The notes under the pieces were generated by a model, which worked only from the letters and a program-made list of their open reading frames with translations, was not told the DNA's origin and searched no databases. A stretch of 64,000 nt of DNA from PALSA-612 sp035652235. Its GTDB lineage: Bacteria; Actinomycetota; Thermoleophilia; Gaiellales; Gaiellaceae. The stretch's first letter is position 1. Each line of letters opens with the position of its first letter. Below, one piece after another: positions 23,869 through 33,402 of this stretch. Location: contig DASREE010000008.1 of the NCBI GenBank assembly GCA_035652235.1, positions 1-64,000 on the forward strand, written 5' to 3'. The position numbers were made by a program, and so were the translations under genes.

Positions 23869-26078
23869 GCGTGCCCGGGCTGGTCACGCTGACGATCGAC
23901 GACGTCGAGGTGTCGGTGCCGCAGGGCACCGGACTCGTCGAGGCCGCCGCCATGGCCGGGATCGAGATCCCCGTCTTCTGCTACGAGCCGCGGCTCGGCC
24001 CACCGGTCGGCGCCTGCCGCATGTGCCTGTGTGAGGTGGCGCCCGGGCCGCCGAAGCCGCAGGCCGCGTGCACGCTCACCGCCGCCGAGGGGATGGTGGT
24101 GAAGACCGCCCGCACGTCGGCCCTCGCGGCCGAGGGGCAGAACGCGACGCTCGAGTTCATCCTCGTCAACCACCCGCTCGACTGCCCGGTCTGCGACAAG
24201 GGCGGCGAGTGTCCGCTCCAGGACCTGACGTTCCGCTACGGGCCCGGCTCGACGCGGATGACGTTCGAGAAGCGGACGTTCGACAAGCCGATCCCGATCT
24301 CCCCGACCATCGCGCTCGACCGCGAGCGCTGCATCTTCTGCTACCGCTGCACGCGCTTCTCGGAGAACGTGGCAGAGGACGGCCAGCTCGTGATGGTGAA
24401 CCGCGGTGCGCTGCAGATGATCGCCACCTTCCAGGACGAGCCGTACCGCGCGCCCTTCTCCGGCAACGTGATCGAGCTCTGCCCGGTCGGCGCTCTCACC
24501 TCCACCCAGTACCGCTTCGAGGCGCGGCCGTGGGAGATCCAGAACGTGCCGACCGTCTGCGGCCTCTGCCCCGTCGGCTGCAACATCTCCGCGACGACGC
24601 GCGAGGGCAAGGTGAAGCGCATCCTCTCGCGCAACCACCCGGAGGTGGACGAGGGCTGGCTGTGCGACAAGGGCCGCTTCACCTATCCGTCCCTGCGGGC
24701 GCCCGACCGAGTGACGGCGCCGCTGCGGCGCACCGGCGGCCACCGCTTCGGCGCGCTCCGCTGGGACGAGGCGCTCGACGAGCTCGAGCGCCTCGCGCGC
24801 GCGGCGGGCGAGCGGACCGTCGTCGCCTTCTCCGGAGGCGAGACGGTCGAGCTCGCCTACGCCCTGTCGAAGCTCGTGCGCCGGGGCCTCGGCGGCGGCG
24901 CGATCCTGCCGGAGCAGGCGAGCCCGGCGCTCGACGCCTTCCGCCGGCCGCTCTCGTCGATCCGCGAGGCCGACCTCGTGCTCGTCGTCGGCGACGACCC
25001 GGTCGTCGAGCGGGCGCCGATCGTCGACCTGTGGATCCGCGCCGCCCGCCGCCGCGGGGGGCGCGTCGTCCACGTGGGGCCCGAGGGGGAGGTGCAGACC
25101 GCTCCCGGCGCCTACGACGACGTCGCCGAGCGCATCCTGGACGCCGCCGACCTGGGCGCGGCCGAGCGGATCGCGCTCGTCTGGTCGGGACCCGGCGGCC
25201 AGGGCGGGCAGGCGCCGGCGCGCCTCGCCGCCAGGCTCGGCCTCGCCGCCCGGCCGGGCTCGAGCGTCTTCTTCCTGCCCGCGACGCCGAACGGCCGCAC
25301 GGTCGCGGCGGCCTGGGCGGCCGCCGGGGAGGGCGAGGCGAGCAAGGTCGAGCACGTCGGGCTGCTCCTCGTCTGCGGCGACGAGCTCGCCTGTGAGCCG
25401 AGGATCCGCGGGATCGCCTCCCGGGCGGAGGCCGTCGTCGCCGTCGGCCTGTTCGCCGACGCCCACCGCGCCTTCGCCGACCTCGTCCTGCCCGCGACGA
25501 GCTACCTGGAGCGGGACGGCACGATGGTCAACCTCGAGGGCCGCGTGCAGCGGCTGCGACGGGCGGTGATCCCGCCCTGCCCCGACGAGCTCGAGTGGGT
25601 CGCGAAGCTCGCCGCGCGCTTCGGCGTGGCGCTCGCCCCCGACGCGGCGCGGCTGTGGGAGGAGGTCTCGCCGTTCCTCTTCGGCGCCCGCCCGCTCGGA
25701 TCGATCGGCAGCCGGGCGCCGCTGCCTGCGCCCGACGGGCCGGCGGCGGAGCCTGCGCAGCAGCCAGCGCCACCGCGGCCGGCGGCGGCCGGCGGCGGCC
25801 CGCTCAGGCTCGCGCGCTACCGCCCGCTCTTCTCCGGCCCGGCGGTCGAGCGCGTGCCCGAGCTCGCCTTCCAGCGGCCGGAGCCGCTCGTCGAGCTCTC
25901 GCCCGAGGACGCGTCCGTGCGGGGCATCGCCAGCGGCGACCTCGTCCGAATCAGCTCGAACGGCACCTCCGTCGAGCTCCGTGCCCGCGTCAACCCGCGG
26001 CTCGTCCCCGGCGCCGTCCGCGCCGCCGAGGAGCACGTGTCGGGCCTCGAGGCAGGCGTCGAGGTGACGAAGCTGTGA
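23865..26078 (+). CDS. nuoG: NADH-quinone oxidoreductase subunit G
   Basis: A 737-residue 75-kDa subunit. The N-terminal ferredoxin domain has CYEPRLGPPVGACRMCLCEV (N1b ligands). DCPVCDKGGECPLQ supplies N5 ligands with its His, and CIFCYRCTRF with CPVGAL supplies N4. Then comes CGLCPVGC followed by 27 residues and CDKG, the C-x2-C-x3-C-x27-C site of the extra cluster N7. The rest is the molybdopterin-oxidoreductase-like domain without cofactor, with a Pro/Ala-rich stretch near residues 610-645. GTG 23865 overlaps the preceding small frame; GTG 23871 is an alternative. Confidence 0.95.
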   Translation: MSVPGLVTLTIDDVEVSVPQGTGLVEAAAMAGIEIPVFCYEPRLGPPVGACRMCLCEVAPGPPKPQAACTLTAAEGMVVKTARTSALAAEGQNATLEFILVNHPLDCPVCDKGGECPLQDLTFRYGPGSTRMTFEKRTFDKPIPISPTIALDRERCIFCYRCTRFSENVAEDGQLVMVNRGALQMIATFQDEPYRAPFSGNVIELCPVGALTSTQYRFEARPWEIQNVPTVCGLCPVGCNISATTREGKVKRILSRNHPEVDEGWLCDKGRFTYPSLRAPDRVTAPLRRTGGHRFGALRWDEALDELERLARAAGERTVVAFSGGETVELAYALSKLVRRGLGGGAILPEQASPALDAFRRPLSSIREADLVLVVGDDPVVERAPIVDLWIRAARRRGGRVVHVGPEGEVQTAPGAYDDVAERILDAADLGAAERIALVWSGPGGQGGQAPARLAARLGLAARPGSSVFFLPATPNGRTVAAAWAAAGEGEASKVEHVGLLLVCGDELACEPRIRGIASRAEAVVAVGLFADAHRAFADLVLPATSYLERDGTMVNLEGRVQRLRRAVIPPCPDELEWVAKLAARFGVALAPDAARLWEEVSPFLFGARPLGSIGSRAPLPAPDGPAAEPAQQPAPPRPAAAGGGPLRLARYRPLFSGPAVERVPELAFQRPEPLVELSPEDASVRGIASGDLVRISSNGTSVELRARVNPRLVPGAVRAAEEHVSGLEAGVEVTKL

Positions 26079-27085
26079 CCGGTCTGCTCGCGACCACGGG
26101 CGAGCCGTGGTGGATCGCCGTCATCGAGGCGCTCGTCATCGTCAACCTCCTGCTCGGCGCCTTCGCCTACACGACGCTCGTCGAGCGCAAGCTCCTCGGT
26201 CGCATGCAGCTCCGCTACGGCCCCAACCGCGCCGGTCCCTACGGCCTGCTGCAGCCGATCGCCGACCTGATCAAGCTCGTCCGCAAGGAGGCGTTCTTCC
26301 CCGGCAAGGTCGAGGCGCTCCCGTACATCCTCGCCCCCGCCTTCTCGGCCTTCACGGCGCTCGCCACCTTCAGCGTCATCCCCTGGGGCAAGGGGTGGCA
26401 GATCGGCGCCTACCACGTGAACGGCGCCGTCGCCGACGTGTCGATCGGGCTCATCCTCTTCTTCGCGCTCGGGTCGGTCGGCGTGTACGGGTTCATCGTC
26501 GGCGGCTGGGCCTCCGACTCGAAGTACTCGCTGCTCGGCTCGATGCGCACGTGCGCGCAGCTCGTCTCCTACGAGGTCTCGCTCTCCCTGTCCGTCCTCG
26601 GCGTCATCCTCCTCGGCCACTCGCTCAACCTCGCCGACATCGTCCGCAAGCAGATCGACTCGGTCTGGTACGTCGCCCCCCAGTTCGTCGGCTTCCTCGT
26701 CTTCTTCGTCGCCGCCGTGGCCGAGACGGCGCGCGCCCCCTTCGACCTGACCGAGGCGGACAGCGAGCTCGTCGCCGGCTACCACACCGAGTACTCGGGC
26801 ATGCGCTGGGGCCTGTTCCAGATGGCCGAGTACGTGAACATGATCACCCTGTCGGCGCTGGCGGTCACCCTCTTCTTCGGCGGCTGGGAAGGGCCGTGGG
26901 CGCCGCTCGGGCCGCTGTGGTTCGTGATCAAGCTCGCGATCGCGATCGGCATCTTCATCTGGATCCGCGCCACCGTGCCGCGCCTGCGCTACGACCAGCT
27001 GATGCGCTTCGGCTGGAAGGTGCTGCTGCCGGTGGCGACGCTGAACGCGCTCGTCACCGCCCTCGTCGTCGCCACGACCTCGTGA
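26075..27085 (+). CDS. nuoH: NADH-quinone oxidoreductase subunit H
   Basis: A 336-residue membrane subunit with about eight helices that forms the entrance of the quinone tunnel. The loop LLGRMQLRYGPNRAGPYGLLQPIAD and the acidic AETARAPFDLTEADSELVAGYHTEYSGM are the defining conserved stretches. GTG 26075 overlaps the nuoG stop (GTGA). Confidence 0.96.
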   Translation: MTGLLATTGEPWWIAVIEALVIVNLLLGAFAYTTLVERKLLGRMQLRYGPNRAGPYGLLQPIADLIKLVRKEAFFPGKVEALPYILAPAFSAFTALATFSVIPWGKGWQIGAYHVNGAVADVSIGLILFFALGSVGVYGFIVGGWASDSKYSLLGSMRTCAQLVSYEVSLSLSVLGVILLGHSLNLADIVRKQIDSVWYVAPQFVGFLVFFVAAVAETARAPFDLTEADSELVAGYHTEYSGMRWGLFQMAEYVNMITLSALAVTLFFGGWEGPWAPLGPLWFVIKLAIAIGIFIWIRATVPRLRYDQLMRFGWKVLLPVATLNALVTALVVATTS

Positions 27086-27086
27086 G

Positions 27087-27584
27087 ATGAGCCCGCAGCC
27101 GATCGACACGCTCAAGGGCTTCGCGGTCACCTTCCGCCAGCTCTTCAACAAGCCGATCACGGTGCAGTACCCGGAGTACGTGCGAGCGGTGTACCCGCGC
27201 TTCCGCGGACGCCACCGGCTGCACCGGCACGCGAACGGGCTCGAGAAGTGCGTCGGCTGCTCGCTCTGCGCCGCCGCCTGCCCCGCCGACTGCATCCGGG
27301 TCGTCGCGGCCGAGAACACGCCCGCAAACCGGGTCTCGGCCGGCGAGCGCTACGCGCGCATCTACGAGATCAACATGAGCCGCTGCATCTTCTGCGGCTA
27401 CTGCGAGCTGGCCTGCCCGTTCGACGCCATCACCCTCGGCAACGAGTTCGAGATCTCGGAATACTCGCGCGACGACCTGATCTACACGAAGGACATGCTT
27501 CTCGCCCCGCCGGTGAAGACGATCCCGGTCGCGGCGAAAGACGCCTACGACACGCCCGAGCCCTTCTACAAGACGGACAGTTGA
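27087..27584 (+). CDS. nuoI: NADH-quinone oxidoreductase subunit I
   Basis: A 165-residue 8Fe ferredoxin-like subunit that binds clusters N6a and N6b and bridges NuoG to NuoB. The two motifs are CVGCSLCAAACPADC near residue 55 and CIFCGYCELACPFDA near 100. ATG 27087 follows the nuoH stop by one base. Its stop overlaps a TTG start for nuoJ. Confidence 0.96.
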   Translation: MSPQPIDTLKGFAVTFRQLFNKPITVQYPEYVRAVYPRFRGRHRLHRHANGLEKCVGCSLCAAACPADCIRVVAAENTPANRVSAGERYARIYEINMSRCIFCGYCELACPFDAITLGNEFEISEYSRDDLIYTKDMLLAPPVKTIPVAAKDAYDTPEPFYKTDS

Positions 27585-28216
27585 CCTCCCACCTCGTCCT
27601 CGCAGCGAGCGCCGGCGACGCCCTCACCTGGGTGGTGTGGTTCGCGGCCGCGCTCGCCTGCGTTGCCTCCGGCGTCGCCGTCGTCAGCTTCTCCAACCCG
27701 TTCTACTCGGCGCTCGCGCTGATCGGGAACCTCGCCTCCCTCGCCGTCCTCTACCTCCTGCTTTCGGCCGAGTTCGTCGCTGCGGCGCAGGTGCTCGTCT
27801 ACGCGGGCGCGGTGATGGTCATGTTCCTGTTCGTGATCGCCTATCTGGGCGGCCGCGCGGATGCGCCCTGGGCGGGCGGACCGAGCCTGAACCGGGTGGC
27901 AGCGGTCGCCGCCGGCGGCGCGATCCTGGTCGAGGTGCTGGTGGCCGTGGGGCTCGACGCCGGTGGCGGGCTCTCGCATCCGGCCCACGTCGGCGCGAGC
28001 TTCGGCAGCCCCGCCGACATCGGACGGCTGTTCCTGACCGACCATCTGCTCGCGTTCGAGATCACGTCGGTCGTGCTGCTCGTCGCGGCGGTGGGCGGCG
28101 TCGTCCTCGGCTCGCACGCACGCCGGCTGCAGGCCGAGGCCGAGGAGGCCGTGCCCGCCCGCCAGCCCGTGCCCGCCCGCGACGAGCCGCCGGTGGAGGT
28201 CCCGGCCGCACGGTGA
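27581..28216 (+). CDS. nuoJ: NADH-quinone oxidoreductase subunit J
   Basis: A 211-residue membrane subunit with five predicted helices. It shows VSFSNPFYSALALIGNLASLAVLYLLL and the conserved third helix VLVYAGAVMVMFLFVI, whose pi-bulge takes part in proton coupling. The last about 25 residues are a charged, Pro-rich cytoplasmic tail. TTG 27581 overlaps the nuoI stop as TTGA, matching the other couplings in the operon; no ATG or GTG upstream competes. Confidence 0.93.
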   Translation: MTSHLVLAASAGDALTWVVWFAAALACVASGVAVVSFSNPFYSALALIGNLASLAVLYLLLSAEFVAAAQVLVYAGAVMVMFLFVIAYLGGRADAPWAGGPSLNRVAAVAAGGAILVEVLVAVGLDAGGGLSHPAHVGASFGSPADIGRLFLTDHLLAFEITSVVLLVAAVGGVVLGSHARRLQAEAEEAVPARQPVPARDEPPVEVPAAR

Positions 28217-28521
28217 GGGGCCCCGACGTCGTCTGGTACCTCGGCGTCGCCGCCGTCATGTTCTCGACCGGAGCGCTCGGCGTCCTGCTGCGGCGGAGCC
28301 CGCTGATCGTCCTGCTCTCGCTGGAGCTGATGCTGAACGCCGCCAACCTGGCGCTGATCGCCTTCTCGCGCGGCCACGGCGGCGGGGCCGGGCAGATCTT
28401 CGCGCTGTCCGTGATGGCGGTCGCGGCCTCCGAGGTCGTGGTCGGCCTCGGCCTGATCGTGGCGATGGCGCGCCGTAAGCTCGCGCTCGACGTCGACAAG
28501 CTGACGAGCCTGCGCGGCTAG
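28213..28521 (+). CDS. nuoK: NADH-quinone oxidoreductase subunit K
   Basis: A 102-residue three-helix membrane subunit, the MrpC-like part of the proton path. The conserved glutamates lie in LLSLELMLNAANL and in SEVVVGLGLIVAM. GTG 28213 overlaps the nuoJ stop (GTGA). The length is normal for the family. Confidence 0.95.
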   Translation: MRGPDVVWYLGVAAVMFSTGALGVLLRRSPLIVLLSLELMLNAANLALIAFSRGHGGGAGQIFALSVMAVAASEVVVGLGLIVAMARRKLALDVDKLTSLRG

Positions 28522-28528
28522 GACGTTC

Positions 28529-30412
28529 GTGACCGAGATCACCACAGCCTGGATCTGCCTGTTCCTGCCGCTCGCCGCCACGGTCGCGATCGCGCTCGCC
28601 GGCAACGCCCTCGGCCGCCGCGCGGCCGGCCTCCTCGCGACGGGCGCCGTCGCGTGCTCGTTCGTGGCCGCCGCCGTCTCCTTCGTCAGCCTGCTCGGCC
28701 ACAACCCCTCCAGCCGCTCCCACGTCTCGACCGCCTGGAGCTGGCTGACGGCCGGCAGCCTGCACTTCGGCCTGTCCATCCTCGTCGACCCGCTGAGCGT
28801 GTTCATGATGCTCGTCGTCTCCGGCGTCGGCGCACTGATCGTCGGCTACTCGATCGGCTACATGCACGGCGACGACGAGGAGCGGCGCTACTTCGCCTAC
28901 ATGGCGTTCTTCGTCTTCTCGATGCTGCTGCTCGTGCAGGGCGGGAACCTCGTCCTGCTGCTCGCCGGCTGGGGGCTCGTCGGCCTCTCCTCCTACCTCC
29001 TCATCGGCTTCTGGCACGAGCGACCGAGCGCGGTCGCCGCCGCCAAGAAGGCATTCGTGATGAACGCGTTCGGCGACGCCACCTTCGCGCTCGCGCTCTT
29101 CCTCCTCATCGCCAAGACGGGCACGCTCGACTACCAGGCCGTGTTCACGAGCGCGGGAGGCCTGTCGACGGCGGTGCTGGCGCTCGTCTCGCTCGGGCTG
29201 CTCGGCGGGGCCGTCGCCAAGTCGGCGCAGCTGCCGCTGCACACGTGGCTTCCGGACGCGATGGAGGGCCCGACGCCGGTCAGCGCCCTCATCCACGCGG
29301 CGACGATGGTCACCGCGGGCGTCTACCTGATCGTGCGCATGTCGCCGATCTTCGAGCTCTCGCCGCACGTGCAGGACACGGCCGCGGCGCTCGGCGCGTT
29401 CACGCTCGTGGCGGCGGGCTTGATCGCGCTCGTGCAGACGGACATCAAGCGCGTGATCGCCTACTCGACGATGTCGCAGATCGGGTACATGTTTCTCGGC
29501 GCCGGTCTCGGCGCGTACGCGAGCGGACTCTTCCACCTGCTCACGCACGCCTTCTTCAAGGCGCTCCTCTTCCTCGCGGCCGGCCTCGTCATCCACGCGC
29601 TCGCCGGCGAGCAGGACATCCGCAAGATGGGCGGCCTGCGGCGGCTGATGCCGAAGACCTACGCCTGCTTCCTGGTCGGCTCGCTGTCGCTCGTCGGCAT
29701 CCCGCCCTTCTCGGGCTTCTTCTCGAAGGACCCGATCGTCGCGGCCGCCTCCGCCCGCGGCGACGCCTTCGGTTGGATGATGTACGTGCTCGCCCTGGCC
29801 GGCGCCGGCCTGACCGGCGCCTACACCTTCCGCTTAGTCTTCCGCGTCTTCGGCGGCGAGCCGTCCGGCTTCGTCCGGGAGACGTTCGACGCCCGCCACG
29901 GGGAGGGGCCGCTCGTCATGCTCGTGCCGGTGGCCGCGCTCGCGCTGCTCGCGACCGCCGGCGGCTGGCTGCAGGTGCCGGGCGGCTGGAGCGCCGTCTC
30001 CGACTGGCTCCGCCCCGTCGCAGCGCCGCTCGTGGAGGCGACGACCAGCCAGGAGGCGCTCGCCAGCGCCCTCTCCGTCGCCGCGGGCGTCGCCGGCGTC
30101 GCCGTCGCCTGGTGGATCTACTCGGCGCGGCGCGCCCCGGCGCCCGAGCCGTGGCCCGAGCTCGAGCACAAGCTCTACTTCGACGAGCTGTACGACGCCG
30201 TCTTCTACCGGCCGGCGGCGACGGCCGCGAGGCTCCTTCTAGCGCTCGTCGAGGGCCCGCTCGTCGGCGGGTCGATCGAGGGCCTGTCCGGCGGGGTGCG
30301 CCGCCTGGCAGCCCTCACGCGCCGCCTGCAAACCGGCCTCGTGCGCACCTACGCGCTCGCGCTCGCCGCCAGCCTCGCCGTCCTCGCCGTCGTCTTCATC
30401 GCGGTGCGCTGA
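28529..30412 (+). CDS. nuoL: NADH-quinone oxidoreductase subunit L
   Basis: A 627-residue antiporter-like subunit at the far end of the membrane arm, with the long lateral helix encoded at the C-terminus. Key motifs are GWGLVGLSSYLLIGFW, KSAQLPLHTWLPDAMEGPTPVSALIHAATMVTAG and HAFFKALLFLAAGLVIHA. It carries the TM helices that pump one proton. GTG 28529 follows nuoK by 7 nt. Confidence 0.96.
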   Translation: MTEITTAWICLFLPLAATVAIALAGNALGRRAAGLLATGAVACSFVAAAVSFVSLLGHNPSSRSHVSTAWSWLTAGSLHFGLSILVDPLSVFMMLVVSGVGALIVGYSIGYMHGDDEERRYFAYMAFFVFSMLLLVQGGNLVLLLAGWGLVGLSSYLLIGFWHERPSAVAAAKKAFVMNAFGDATFALALFLLIAKTGTLDYQAVFTSAGGLSTAVLALVSLGLLGGAVAKSAQLPLHTWLPDAMEGPTPVSALIHAATMVTAGVYLIVRMSPIFELSPHVQDTAAALGAFTLVAAGLIALVQTDIKRVIAYSTMSQIGYMFLGAGLGAYASGLFHLLTHAFFKALLFLAAGLVIHALAGEQDIRKMGGLRRLMPKTYACFLVGSLSLVGIPPFSGFFSKDPIVAAASARGDAFGWMMYVLALAGAGLTGAYTFRLVFRVFGGEPSGFVRETFDARHGEGPLVMLVPVAALALLATAGGWLQVPGGWSAVSDWLRPVAAPLVEATTSQEALASALSVAAGVAGVAVAWWIYSARRAPAPEPWPELEHKLYFDELYDAVFYRPAATAARLLLALVEGPLVGGSIEGLSGGVRRLAALTRRLQTGLVRTYALALAASLAVLAVVFIAVR

Positions 30413-30413
30413 C

Positions 30414-31859
30414 ATGGCGAACGGCTGGATCACCGACACGCTCATCCTCCTTCCGCTCGGCGGAGCGCTGTTCATCGCCTTCGCACCGCTCCCGCGGCTT
30501 GCCGCCGGCCTGCTCGCGCTCGCGCTCAGCCTGGCCGAAGTCGCCTTCTGGGGCGGATCGGTCGCCGCCTTCGACTTCGCCGGCGGCCTGCAGCTGCAGG
30601 ACCGGGCGACCTGGTTCGGCGACCTCGGCATCTCCTACCACGTCGGCTTCGTCGGCTTCGCGATCTGGCTCGCCGGCCTCGCCGTGATCGCGATGGCAGC
30701 CGCGGTCGCGTACGCCATCTGGGCTCGCCGCGAGCGCGCCCGCGCGTACTTCGCGTCCATGCTGCTGCTGACGGCGGCGCTCGTCGGCGTGTTCGCCGCG
30801 CAGGACTACCTCCTCTTCTACGTGTTCTGGGAGGCGATGCTCATCCCGCTGTACGTGCTCATCGGCGTGTGGGGCGGCCCCGGGCGGCTGCGCGCGACGC
30901 TCGTGTTCTTCGTCTACACGATGGCGGGATCGCTGCTCATGCTCGCCTCCGTGATCGTGCTCGGCATCTCCCGCGGCACCTTCGAGATCCCGGGCAGCGT
31001 CAGCAACTCCGACTGGATCTTCCTCGGCTTCGTCGCCGCCTTCGTCGTCAAGGCGCCTCTGTTCCCCTTCCACGGCTGGCTTCCCGACGCCTACCGCGAG
31101 GCACCGCCGGAGGTGGCGGGCATCCTCTCCGGCGTCGTCTCCAAGGCGGCCGCGTACGGGCTGCTGTTCGTCGCCATCGCCCGCTTCCCCCGGCCGACGC
31201 ACGACTTCCGCGTGCCCATCCTCGCGCTCGCAGCGATCGGGCTCGTGTACGGCTCCGTGCTCGCCTTTCGCGCCCCCGACATACGCGGCGTCGTCGCCTA
31301 CTCCAGCCTCGCACAGCTCGGGCTCGTCACCCTTGGCCTCTTCGCCACCAACCTGGCCGGCTTCAACGGCGCCATCCTGCAGATGGTCAACCACGGGCTG
31401 ATCTCAACCGCCCTGTTCATGCTCGCCGGCCTCGTCGAGCTGCGAACCGGCACGGGCAGGCTCGACCGCCTCGGCGGCATGGCCCGCGGCCGGCCCGTGC
31501 TCGCCACCGTGCTCATGACGCTCGGCGTGATCGCACTCGCCGTCCCCGGCTCGACCGCCTTCGCCGGCGAGTTCCTCATCCTCACCGGCGTGTTCACGAG
31601 CGGGTGGGGCTGGTCGGTCGTCGGCGCGATCGCGATCGTGCTCGCCGCCATGTACATGCTGCGCCTGATCTCGGCCGTCCTGCACCAGCGCCCGGGGAGC
31701 GCCGTGCGGCCGGAGGCGCGCGACCTGCGCCTCGGCGAGCTGGCCTTCCTCGTACCGCTCCTCGGCTGCCTCCTCTTCCTGTCCGCCTGGCCGAACGCCG
31801 TCACCGGGCACACGTTCGGGCAGACCTCGCGGACGCCGCCCCTGTACCGGATCCGCTGA
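30414..31859 (+). CDS. nuoM: NADH-quinone oxidoreductase subunit M
   Basis: A 481-residue antiporter-like subunit of the membrane arm. It has YVFWEAMLIPLYVLIGVWGG with the proton-path glutamate, KAPLFPFHGWLPDAYREAPPEVAGILSG with the key lysine, and YSSLAQLGLVTLG. It is a little shorter than E. coli NuoM. ATG 30414 comes one base after the nuoL stop; nuoN starts 6 nt downstream. Confidence 0.96.
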   Translation: MANGWITDTLILLPLGGALFIAFAPLPRLAAGLLALALSLAEVAFWGGSVAAFDFAGGLQLQDRATWFGDLGISYHVGFVGFAIWLAGLAVIAMAAAVAYAIWARRERARAYFASMLLLTAALVGVFAAQDYLLFYVFWEAMLIPLYVLIGVWGGPGRLRATLVFFVYTMAGSLLMLASVIVLGISRGTFEIPGSVSNSDWIFLGFVAAFVVKAPLFPFHGWLPDAYREAPPEVAGILSGVVSKAAAYGLLFVAIARFPRPTHDFRVPILALAAIGLVYGSVLAFRAPDIRGVVAYSSLAQLGLVTLGLFATNLAGFNGAILQMVNHGLISTALFMLAGLVELRTGTGRLDRLGGMARGRPVLATVLMTLGVIALAVPGSTAFAGEFLILTGVFTSGWGWSVVGAIAIVLAAMYMLRLISAVLHQRPGSAVRPEARDLRLGELAFLVPLLGCLLFLSAWPNAVTGHTFGQTSRTPPLYRIR

Positions 31860-31865
31860 CGCGCC

Positions 31866-33353
31866 GTGCTCGCCACCACCCTGCACACGCCGCCGGTCGA
31901 CTGGTTCGCGATCTCGCCCGCGCTCGTCCTGCTCGGGGCGTCGGCGATCTCGCTGCTCGCGGCGGTGCTGCTGCCGGCGCGATCGCGGCGGCCGTTCGCC
32001 GCGCTCGCGTCCGCCGGCGCCTTCGCCGGGGCGATCGTCGCCGGCGCGCTCCTCTACGACCGCACGCCGACCGCGCACAGCGTCATCGCCGCCGCCGTCT
32101 CGCGCGACCGGCTCGGGGCGCTCGCCACGATCATCGTCGCCGGCGCGGGGCTGTTCACGGTCGGCGTCTCCTACTCCATGCGCCTGCGCGCGCACGTGGC
32201 CGAGTACTACGCGCTCCTCACAGCCGCCGCCGCCGGGATGGTCTTCCTCGTCACGGCGAGCAACCTGATTACGCTCTTCCTCGGCCTCGAGTGGTTCTCG
32301 ATCTCGCTCTACGTCCTGTGCGCGATCGACGTCGACCTCGTCGCCTCGCTCGAGGCGGGGCTCAAGTACCTCGTCGTCGGCGGCTTCGGGTCTGCCTTCC
32401 TGCTGTTCGGGTCGGCGCTCGTGTACGGGGCGACCGGCCAGGTGGGCTTCGCCGACATCGCGCGCGCAACGGCCGAGCAGGGGCTGCGGCACGACGCGCT
32501 GCTCGTGTCCGGCCTGGCCATGATCCTGGCCGGGCTCGGCTTCAAGGCGTCCGCCGCCCCCTTCCACATGTGGACACCCGACGTGTACGAGGGCGCGCCC
32601 ACGCCGGTGACGGGGTTCATGGCGGCGGCGACGAAGACGACCGCGCTCGTCGTCGCGCTCCGGCTGCTGACGACCGCGTTCCCGCAGGAGAAGCAGCTGT
32701 GGACGATCGCGCTCGCCGTCGTGGCCGTCGCCTCGCTCGCCGTCGGCAACCTCGCCGCGCTCGTGCAGCGCAACGTGAAGCGCATGCTCGCCTACTCGTC
32801 CATCTCGCACGCGGGGTTCATGCTCATCCCGATCGCGGCCGGGAACGCGCTCGGCGGCCGGGCCCTCCTCTACTACCTCATCCCCTACTCGGCGATGTCG
32901 ATCGCCTCCTTCGGCGTCGTCTGCGCACGCGAGCGGGAGCTCGGCCAGCCGGTCACGTTCGACACCATCGCCGGGCTGGGCTGGGAGCGGCCGCTGCTCG
33001 GGGGCGCGCTGTGGGCATCCATGCTCGGCTTCGCCGGCCTGCCGCTCACCGGCGGCTTCGTCGGCAAGTTCTACGCCTTCTCCGCGGCGTATGACCGCGG
33101 ATGGGTCTGGCTCGTGATCGTGGGCGCCGTGGCGACAGCGGTCAGCCTCGTCTACTACCTGGGGCTCGTACGCGCCGTGTACATGCGCCCACCCGGCTCG
33201 CTGCAGCTGGCGCCGGCCGGCGGGCAGCCGCCGCGCGAGCTCCTCCTGCAGGCGGCGGTGCTCGGCTGCCTCGCGATCACGGTGGCGAGCTTCTTCGCCG
33301 TCGACCCGCTCATCCGTCTGGCGCGGCACGCAGTCGAGTCGCTGACCTTCTGA
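31866..33353 (+). CDS. nuoN: NADH-quinone oxidoreductase subunit N
   Basis: A 495-residue third antiporter-like subunit, next to NuoK. GLEWFSISLYVLCAID, KASAAPFHMWTPDVYEGAPTPVTGFMAAATKT and YSSISHAGFMLIPIA are the standard landmarks. It closes the nuoA-N operon; GTG 31866. The stop codon lies inside a perfect 16-bp tandem duplication (33349-33380). Confidence 0.96.
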   Translation: MLATTLHTPPVDWFAISPALVLLGASAISLLAAVLLPARSRRPFAALASAGAFAGAIVAGALLYDRTPTAHSVIAAAVSRDRLGALATIIVAGAGLFTVGVSYSMRLRAHVAEYYALLTAAAAGMVFLVTASNLITLFLGLEWFSISLYVLCAIDVDLVASLEAGLKYLVVGGFGSAFLLFGSALVYGATGQVGFADIARATAEQGLRHDALLVSGLAMILAGLGFKASAAPFHMWTPDVYEGAPTPVTGFMAAATKTTALVVALRLLTTAFPQEKQLWTIALAVVAVASLAVGNLAALVQRNVKRMLAYSSISHAGFMLIPIAAGNALGGRALLYYLIPYSAMSIASFGVVCARERELGQPVTFDTIAGLGWERPLLGGALWASMLGFAGLPLTGGFVGKFYAFSAAYDRGWVWLVIVGAVATAVSLVYYLGLVRAVYMRPPGSLQLAPAGGQPPRELLLQAAVLGCLAITVASFFAVDPLIRLARHAVESLTF

Positions 33354-33380
33354 GGCACGCCGCGTCTGAGGCACGCCGCG
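33349..33380. repeat. Perfect 16-bp tandem duplication over the nuoN stop
   Basis: TCTGAGGCACGCCGCG occurs twice head to tail. The first copy contains the nuoN stop codon TGA, so the duplication doubled the end of the gene without changing the protein. Confidence 0.9.
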
Positions 33381-33402
33381 CCGGTCACCTGCTCGAGCGG
33401 CG

